Origin: Flavobacteriales bacterium
Lineage (GTDB): Bacteria > Bacteroidota > Bacteroidia > Flavobacteriales_D > Parvicellaceae
NCBI GenBank assembly: GCA_027047735.1
Contig: JALTUD010000317.1
Coordinates: forward strand, 1 to 5,960
Direction of reading: 5' to 3'
Length of the DNA stretch: 5,960 bases
Part shown: piece by piece, positions 1-3,489 of the stretch
How positions within the stretch are numbered: position 1 is the stretch's first letter
How the letters are laid out: each line of letters starts with the position of its first letter
The notes under the pieces: generated by a model
Told to the model about the DNA's origin: nothing
Database searches by the model: none
What the model saw: the letters and a program-made list of their open reading frames with translations, nothing else
Position numbers and translations under genes: made by a program

Positions 1-469
1 GTATTTCATCTTTCGACGGATACGCGTTATAAAGGTATGTTGCTATTAACTTTAGTTCCTCTTTCGTAACATTCCCTTTTTGAGAGGGCATTACGCCAAA
101 ACGCTCTATCGCATGTGCTTCACAAAATGATTTATCTTTAGATGGATTGTGCGCGTAATCAACGATAAAGTCAATGACTTTTTGTTTTTTTTCGACTTCA
201 TTTTCGGCTTTGATACCATCATTCACATGAAACATTACGCCCATAATCGGCGGAGCCTTCATCTTTTTTCTATCGGCTTTGCTCTTTGGAAACTCTGTAC
301 TATGGCATTTAGTACATTTCTCAATAAATAATTCCTTTCCTTTTCCGTCTTGTAGTACTGTTTCATAGTTAGTCAATTTTACTTGTTTTGCTCCTGAAAA
401 CGAGAATAAAAATGATGTTCCTAAAATCGAAAGAGAAAAGACTCCTAAATTTTGTGTTATTTTCTTCAT
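1..469 (-). CDS. Periplasmic monoheme c-type cytochrome, 3' end outside window
   Basis: This open frame begins at ATG 469 and gives 156 residues before the window edge, with no stop seen. Residues 1-27 look like a Sec signal peptide: the MKK start, a hydrophobic stretch from about 8 to 24, and a likely cut near SGA-K. The mature part carries one haem-binding CxxCH motif (CTKCH, 52-56), and a candidate distal Met ligand at 127 in FGVMPSQKG. A final helix (EELKLIATYLYNAYP, 137-151) is typical of class I cytochromes c. It is therefore probably an exported electron carrier, covalently loaded with haem in the periplasm. A further Cys116 is not part of a second haem motif. The electron partner cannot be told. 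It follows the operon to its right but sits beyond that operon's terminator, so it probably has its own promoter between 470 and 507; none is convincing. By its helix pattern, only a short C-terminus is probably missing. The family call is firm; the specific role is not. Confidence 0.85.
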   Translation of the reverse strand, partial: MKKITQNLGVFSLSILGTSFLFSFSGAKQVKLTNYETVLQDGKGKELFIEKCTKCHSTEFPKSKADRKKMKAPPIMGVMFHVNDGIKAENEVEKKQKVIDFIVDYAHNPSKDKSFCEAHAIERFGVMPSQKGNVTKEELKLIATYLYNAYPSKDEI

Positions 470-507
470 ATCATATATTTTGGAGCAAATTTCGTCAACG
501 AAAGAGA

Positions 508-531
508 TAAAAACACTGAGTAAAATCAGTA
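508..531 (-). terminator. Probable intrinsic terminator of the three-gene minus-strand operon
   Basis: Read on the minus strand, this lies just after the stop codon at 533-535. It has a 5-bp perfect stem (ACTGA at 530-526 with TCAGT at 519-515), which can be extended by one T-G wobble, and a 6-nt loop. Five Ts at 513-509 follow. The stem is short and not GC-rich, so termination may be incomplete, and some transcript could read on into the cytochrome gene 39 bp downstream. Confidence 0.5.
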
Positions 532-532
532 G

Positions 533-1177
533 TTACACTAACGTCGTAACCGCTATAAAATGAAAATAGGTTCCAAACATTACAAAGAAATGAAAGATAG
601 CATGGTTATACGGAATTTTCTTTACAGCATACAATACCGCCCCAATAGTATAGAAAATACCACCTAACACAATCCAATCGACACAATCTTGCGGTGCATT
701 TGCAATAAAAGGTTTATAAGCAATTACCACCAACCAACCTAAAGCGACGTATAAAGCAGTTGACAACTTACTAAACCTTCCTGTAAAAAAGAGTTTGAAT
801 ACTACCCCTGCCAAAGCTAATCCCCAAACAATAGAAAACATCACAATACGCCACGTACCATTAAGAACAATGAGCATAAAAGGTGTATAAGTGCCTGCAA
901 TCAGCAAATAAATAGCCGTATGGTCTAAAATATTCAGTTTCCTTCTGAGTTTAGGCTCTTGCACGGCATGGTAAAAGGTAGAAGCTCCATACAATAGAAT
1001 CATACAAATACCGAAAACGGAAAACCCAACGATATAAAGCTTATTGTGAGTTGATAAAGCCAATCTGATTAAATATATCGTTGCCCAAACAGACAACAAC
1101 AACCCGATACCGTGTGTCAATACATTGAGAAACTCTTCTGTTTTGGAATAATATTTTACCGGTTTTTCTTTGGTCAT
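533..1177 (-). CDS. trhA: Hemolysin III / PAQR-family integral membrane protein (TrhA-like)
   Basis: The product has 214 residues, the usual size for bacterial hemolysin III proteins, with about seven membrane segments (roughly 18-40, 48-70, 84-104, 108-130, 139-158, 167-186, 193-213). The PAQR signature is complete. It comprises EEFLNVLTHGIG near the N-terminus (His22), S-x3-H in helix 2 (Ser66, His70), Asp85 at the start of helix 3, and H-x3-H in the last helix (His192, His196) followed by His206. In the animal adiponectin receptors the equivalent three His residues bind zinc. Bacterial members have been linked to membrane lipid homeostasis, and the haemolysin name comes from early work in Bacillus. 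The ATG overlaps the stop codon of the upstream glycosyltransferase gene as ATGA, so translation is probably coupled. This is the last gene of the operon, followed by the hairpin at 508-531. The family call is strong; the physiological role is unproven. Confidence 0.92.
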   Translation of the reverse strand: MTKEKPVKYYSKTEEFLNVLTHGIGLLLSVWATIYLIRLALSTHNKLYIVGFSVFGICMILLYGASTFYHAVQEPKLRRKLNILDHTAIYLLIAGTYTPFMLIVLNGTWRIVMFSIVWGLALAGVVFKLFFTGRFSKLSTALYVALGWLVVIAYKPFIANAPQDCVDWIVLGGIFYTIGAVLYAVKKIPYNHAIFHFFVMFGTYFHFIAVTTLV

Positions 1178-2304
1178 TGTTTATCTTGTTTTATTTGTTC
1201 AAATATGGATTGTTTAGGAACAAAACGTTTTTTTGCATAATCAAAAACTTGTTGTTGTATCGTTTTAAAACGATTATCATCATATCTAATCCACTCCTGT
1301 AATTCTTGTTTAAATGCTGTTGTAGAAAGTGGCAAGTCTGCTCCAATTCCTTTTTTCTTTAATTCTTTCCAAGGGGTGTGTTCGCTGACCAATACCGGAC
1401 GACCGAGACAAAGAGCTTCGGCAATGGAATGTCCGAAATTTTCGTTTAAACTGGTACTGATTAACAGATGATTGTTCTCAATCTGTTTTCGCACTTCGGA
1501 AGGTGGTTGTGCACCTAACATTTTTACCTGAATAGATGCAGACAATTCCCGTATAGCATGTTGACATTTAATCCAATATTCTTTGTCTTCTACAGGACCT
1601 ATTAACGTTAGCGTTAAGTGTTGATATTCTTCTATTTCTTTTAGCACCTCCAATAAAAACAAAATATTTTTTATCGGAACGATTCGCCCCACCATTATCA
1701 ATGAAAGTTCGCCTTCTTTTTTTGATATGGTTTTTATTGTACGGGGAACTAAAGCTATATTGGGTTCTATGATAATTTTTGAATTATCGCCAAAAACTTT
1801 TGTGATTTCCGCTTTTTCTATTTCCGAGGTAGCATGCCAATAGACATTTTTATAAACACCAAACAACTTTGCATAGAATAGAAACAGTTTTTTCTTTAGC
1901 GGTTTGATTGCCAAAGACTCCTTACCGAGCATTCCACGAGGGGCAAGTACGATTTTATGCGAATTTTTAAATACAGATAACGGTAACAACGTGAATTTCG
2001 ATGAAAACAAGCTATTCAAGTATATCCATGCAGGTTGAATTATATTGACCTCATACCTAAACCGCTTAGCGTTAATGTCTTCTTTTTCCAAGTACAGAAC
2101 ATGAGCTGAATCTTGTTTTACCCATTTTCCTGTTTCAATATCCAACTTATTATTATCAATATCAACATTACTTGTTATGATGTAAAAATCATATCTATCT
2201 GAAAAAGTTTCGACTGTCGTATAAACAGAACGAATAGGTCCTCCTGCTTTATACGCCGGGACATACCAATCAATAAAAACTACTATTTTTGGCTTATTAC
2301 TCAA
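1174..2304 (-). CDS. GT4-type glycosyltransferase (GT-B fold), TTG start
   Basis: This 376-residue protein has the two-domain GT-B layout. The N-terminal acceptor domain starts KIVVFIDWYVPAYKAGGPIRSV (6-27), with the AGGPIRS loop common in family 4 enzymes, and contains APRGML (121-126). The C-terminal nucleotide-sugar domain has the strand/loop MVGRIVPIKN (204-213, with Gly206, Arg207 and Lys212). It also has the retaining-enzyme E-x7-E motif in NENFGHSIAEAL, with Glu288 and Glu296, followed by GRPVLVS. No signal peptide or membrane helix is seen, so it probably works at the cytoplasmic face on a lipid-linked or polysaccharide acceptor; donor and acceptor are unknown. The start is TTG at 2304-2302. 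An in-frame stop lies about 27 bp upstream, no ATG lies between, and the next in-frame ATG would cut off 124 residues. It starts 4 bp after the methyltransferase stop and overlaps the next gene by 4 bp. No other polysaccharide genes are in the window. Confidence 0.88.
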   Translation of the reverse strand: MSNKPKIVVFIDWYVPAYKAGGPIRSVYTTVETFSDRYDFYIITSNVDIDNNKLDIETGKWVKQDSAHVLYLEKEDINAKRFRYEVNIIQPAWIYLNSLFSSKFTLLPLSVFKNSHKIVLAPRGMLGKESLAIKPLKKKLFLFYAKLFGVYKNVYWHATSEIEKAEITKVFGDNSKIIIEPNIALVPRTIKTISKKEGELSLIMVGRIVPIKNILFLLEVLKEIEEYQHLTLTLIGPVEDKEYWIKCQHAIRELSASIQVKMLGAQPPSEVRKQIENNHLLISTSLNENFGHSIAEALCLGRPVLVSEHTPWKELKKKGIGADLPLSTTAFKQELQEWIRYDDNRFKTIQQQVFDYAKKRFVPKQSIFEQIKQDKQ

Positions 2305-2308
2305 GGTA

Positions 2309-2842
2309 TTATTTTTGCAACATTTGGTTTACCAAGTGCCAAGCTACTACACCATAACTCACCGATACATTGAGCGAATGTTTAGTGCCGAATTGAGGTA
2401 TTTCCAAGCTCCCGTTACATATATCAATAACTTTTTGCTCTACTCCTTTTACTTCGTTTCCAAAAACTAAAGCTATAGGCGAACCATCGTAGGTAAAATT
2501 ATTTAACATAACCGATTGTTCGGTTTGTTCGACGGCATAAACTCTTACGCCTTTTTGTTGTAATACATCAACGACTTCTATGGTGTTTTCGCTGTAATAC
2601 CAATCGACGGATTCGGTTGCTCCTAAAGCAGTTTTTTGTATTTCGCGATGTGGGGGTGTTGCCGTTATTCCGCACAAATAAATGGATTCTATATTAAAAG
2701 CATCTGAAGTTCTGAAAAATGTACCTACGTTATTTAAACTTCGTATATTATCCAAAATAACAATTACGGGAAACTTTTTTTGTTCTTTAAATTCTTCTAC
2801 CGATACTCGATTGAGCTCTGAAAGTTTTAGTTTTTTATTCAT
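2309..2842 (-). CDS. SpoU/TrmH-family RNA 2'-O-methyltransferase
   Basis: This is an S-adenosylmethionine-dependent RNA ribose methyltransferase of the SPOUT superfamily, with 177 residues from the ATG chosen here. The three SpoU motifs are present in order. Motif 1 is LDNIRSLNNVGTFFRTSDAF (30-49, with Asn38 and the conserved Arg44), motif 2 is ALVFGNEVKGV (124-134) and motif 3 is LEIPQFGTKHSLNVSVSYGV (146-165). Motifs 2 and 3 form the knotted cofactor site. It is close to a bare catalytic domain, without the N-terminal substrate-binding domain of RlmB-type enzymes, so a tRNA target is plausible but unproven. An earlier in-frame GTG at 2896 would add 18 residues. I prefer the ATG because the Bacteroidota -7 box TATCTTTG (2903-2896) overlaps that GTG, so a transcript from it would start downstream, and because MNKKLKLSELNR looks like a natural N-terminus for this family. 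It is the first gene of the operon, 4 bp before the glycosyltransferase. Confidence 0.9.
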   Translation of the reverse strand: MNKKLKLSELNRVSVEEFKEQKKFPVIVILDNIRSLNNVGTFFRTSDAFNIESIYLCGITATPPHREIQKTALGATESVDWYYSENTIEVVDVLQQKGVRVYAVEQTEQSVMLNNFTYDGSPIALVFGNEVKGVEQKVIDICNGSLEIPQFGTKHSLNVSVSYGVVAWHLVNQMLQK

Positions 2843-2895
2843 TTTTATTGGTATAACCTTGAACAAGTTCTTCAACAAGTTGGACTCTTTCTTCA

Positions 2896-2903
2896 CAAAG
2901 ATA
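2896..2903 (-). promoter_or_regulatory. Candidate Bacteroidota -7 box for the methyltransferase-glycosyltransferase-trhA operon
   Basis: The minus strand reads TATCTTTG, a full match to the Bacteroidota -7 consensus TAnnTTTG. No clear TTTG/TTG -33 element is seen at the usual distance. The expected transcription start near 2890 would give a leader of about 48 nt to the ATG at 2842. The box lies only 7 bp from the -33 element of the opposing plus-strand promoter candidate, so the two units may share a compact divergent control region. Confidence 0.5.
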
Positions 2904-2910
2904 AAGTAAC

Positions 2911-2943
2911 TTTGCTTATATTATCGGGAATAATTTATATTTG
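2911..2943 (+). promoter_or_regulatory. Candidate plus-strand promoter reading into the repeat array and mutS
   Basis: TTTG at 2911-2914 is followed after 21 bp by TATATTTG at 2936-2943, a full match to the Bacteroidota arrangement (-33 TTTG, about 17-23 bp, -7 TAnnTTTG). The start would be near 2950, just before the structured repeats. A second plus-strand -7-like box, TAACTTTG, lies at 2907-2914 but has only a weak upstream element (TTGG at 2880-2883, 23 bp away). I found no other good TAnnTTTG on this strand before mutS, so this promoter may serve mutS through a leader of about 540 nt. Confidence 0.45.
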
Positions 2944-2973
2944 TTTGTTATTCACTACGGATTTAAGGTTTTT

Positions 2974-2996
2974 CTTATTTTCGTTACGTTAGGGAT
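2974..2996 (+). repeat. Decayed right end of a further repeat copy (unit 0)
   Basis: The stretch from CTTATTTTCGTTAC to GTTAGGGAT closely matches the right end of unit 2 at 3300-3323 (CTTATTTCATTCCGC, then GTTAGGGAT). This suggests that the array once had another copy to the left. Upstream, 2904-2973 has only weak remains: a GTAAC at 2906-2910 that could pair with GTTAC at 2983-2987, and a small hairpin (ATTAT, loop CGGGA, ATAAT; 2920-2934). The rest of that stretch holds no recognisable gene. Confidence 0.4.
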
Positions 2997-3149
2997 TGGT
3001 ATCCCTAACACAGTTAATATAAGCACAATAAAATGTTTTTAGTATTCTTATACTTCTTTATATTTTATTTCCATAGCGGGTGCTATGCAAAAAAAATATT
3101 CATCGTCTAAGCATACTAAATTCCATTTTCTTTGCACTTACCTCAACTG
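2987..3149 (+). repeat. Tandem structured repeat, unit 1 (163 bp)
   Basis: This is the first of two tandem copies. It begins with 25 bp (2987-3011) identical to 3150-3174, which contain a perfect 9-bp palindrome: GTTAGGGAT (2988-2996), spacer TGGT, ATCCCTAAC (3001-3009). The stretch from 3001 to 3159 has terminal inverted repeats: ATCCCTAAC, CAGTT (3011-3015) and TAAG (3020-3023) face CTTA (3137-3140), AACTG (3145-3149) and GTTAGGGAT (3151-3159). Inside are a small hairpin (AATG 3032-3035, 7-nt loop, TATT 3043-3046) and a longer one. The longer one has ATATTTT 3060-3066, TTT, CATAG 3072-3076, loop CGGGTG, CTATG 3083-3087, AAA, AAAATAT 3093-3099. No coding frame is believable. The strand is nominal because the structure is nearly symmetrical; I read it toward mutS because a promoter candidate faces that way. 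Confidence 0.85.
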
Positions 3150-3313
3150 CGTTAGGGATTGGTATCCCTAACACGAAATGAAAGTAAGCACATAAAGCGG
3201 TTTTGTCGCTCTCATACTTCTTCATATTTTATTTCCATAGTTGGTGCTATGCAAAGAAAATATTTATCGTCTGAGAACGGCAAAATCCACTTTCTTGCAC
3301 TTATTTCATTCCG
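3150..3313 (+). repeat. Tandem structured repeat, unit 2 (164 bp)
   Basis: This second copy follows unit 1 directly. The palindrome GTTAGGGAT-TGGT-ATCCCTAAC is at 3151-3172. A 17-bp block (3224-3240) is identical to 3060-3076 of unit 1. The terminal inverted repeat is longer: ATCCCTAAC (3164-3172), CG, AATGAAA (3177-3183), TAAG (3185-3188) face CTTA (3300-3303), TTTCATT (3304-3310), CG, GTTAGGGAT (3315-3323). The small hairpin is AGCG (3196-3199), 7-nt loop, CGCT (3207-3210). The long hairpin is ATATTTT-TTT-CATAG, loop TTGGTG, CTATG-AAA-AAAATAT (3224-3263). Where stem sequences differ from unit 1 the pairing is kept, which points to a selected fold. TTGCACTTA at 3295-3303 recurs at 3132-3140 and 3355-3363. 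Confidence 0.85.
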
Positions 3314-3464
3314 CGTTAGGGATAGAACGGCGTGTTTGAACTCCTTTTGTGTTGTTGCACTTATGCAACACAAAAGAGTGAGTAGTGATAGCCCGACCTT
3401 TACGGCGTTAAAATGTTCTTGCGTTGGGACGCAATAACATTTTTATGCCGTAAAGGGAACGCCC
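3313..3464 (+). ncRNA. Candidate structured RNA element: three-way junction upstream of mutS
   Basis: This element starts with the same GCGTTAGGGAT as the tandem units and then diverges. Three stems close around a tight junction. P1 is GCGTT 3313-3317 with AACGC 3458-3462. P2 is GGG-TA in 3319-3324 with TA-CCC in 3389-3394, with one A-G mismatch. P3 is CCTTTACGGC 3397-3406 with GCCGTAAAGG 3447-3456. The linkers are only 1-2 nt (3318, 3395-3396, 3457). P3 continues as AAAATGTT 3410-3417 with AACATTTT 3436-3443, capped by TTGCGT-TGGG-ACGCAA (3419-3434). Inside P2 is an 11-bp perfect hairpin, CTTTTGTGTTG 3344-3354 with CAACACAAAAG 3366-3376; an alternative register pairs TGTTGCA with TGCAACA. 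There is no T-tract, so it is not a simple terminator. From memory it resembles dispersed intergenic elements of Flavobacteriaceae, possibly the Flavo-1 motif; I could not compare them. It could be a free RNA, a mutS leader or a palindromic DNA repeat. Confidence 0.5.
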
Positions 3465-3489
3465 AAACATTAATAATTAGCATTTTAAA

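Noticed and set aside
470..507. Promoter for the cytochrome c gene
   Set aside because: The minus strand has GAAATTTG near 489-496, one base off TAnnTTTG, but no -33 partner at a suitable distance, so I did not list it.
3001..3323. Integron-like attC sites
   Set aside because: CCCTAAC...GTTAGGG ends around a foldable centre look like attC (RYYYAAC...GTTRRRY). However, each core fails the consensus at one position, there are no gene cassettes between the copies, and no integrase is in the window. The likeness is probably superficial.
2987..3323. CRISPR array
   Set aside because: The repeated blocks are spaced 163-164 bp apart, the intervening sequences resemble each other, and no cas gene is present.
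3159..3437. Open frame of 92 codons on the plus strand across repeat unit 2 and the three-way-junction element
   Set aside because: It starts at TTG inside a palindrome, runs across a repeat boundary, matches no recognised protein family, and unit 1 has no equivalent frame. The stretch is better explained as structured non-coding sequence.
2974..3464. Miniature inverted-repeat transposable element array
   Set aside because: Terminal inverted repeats exist, but the only spacer between copies is TGGT and no clear target duplication flanks the array. Not excluded, but I could not support it as a mobile element call.
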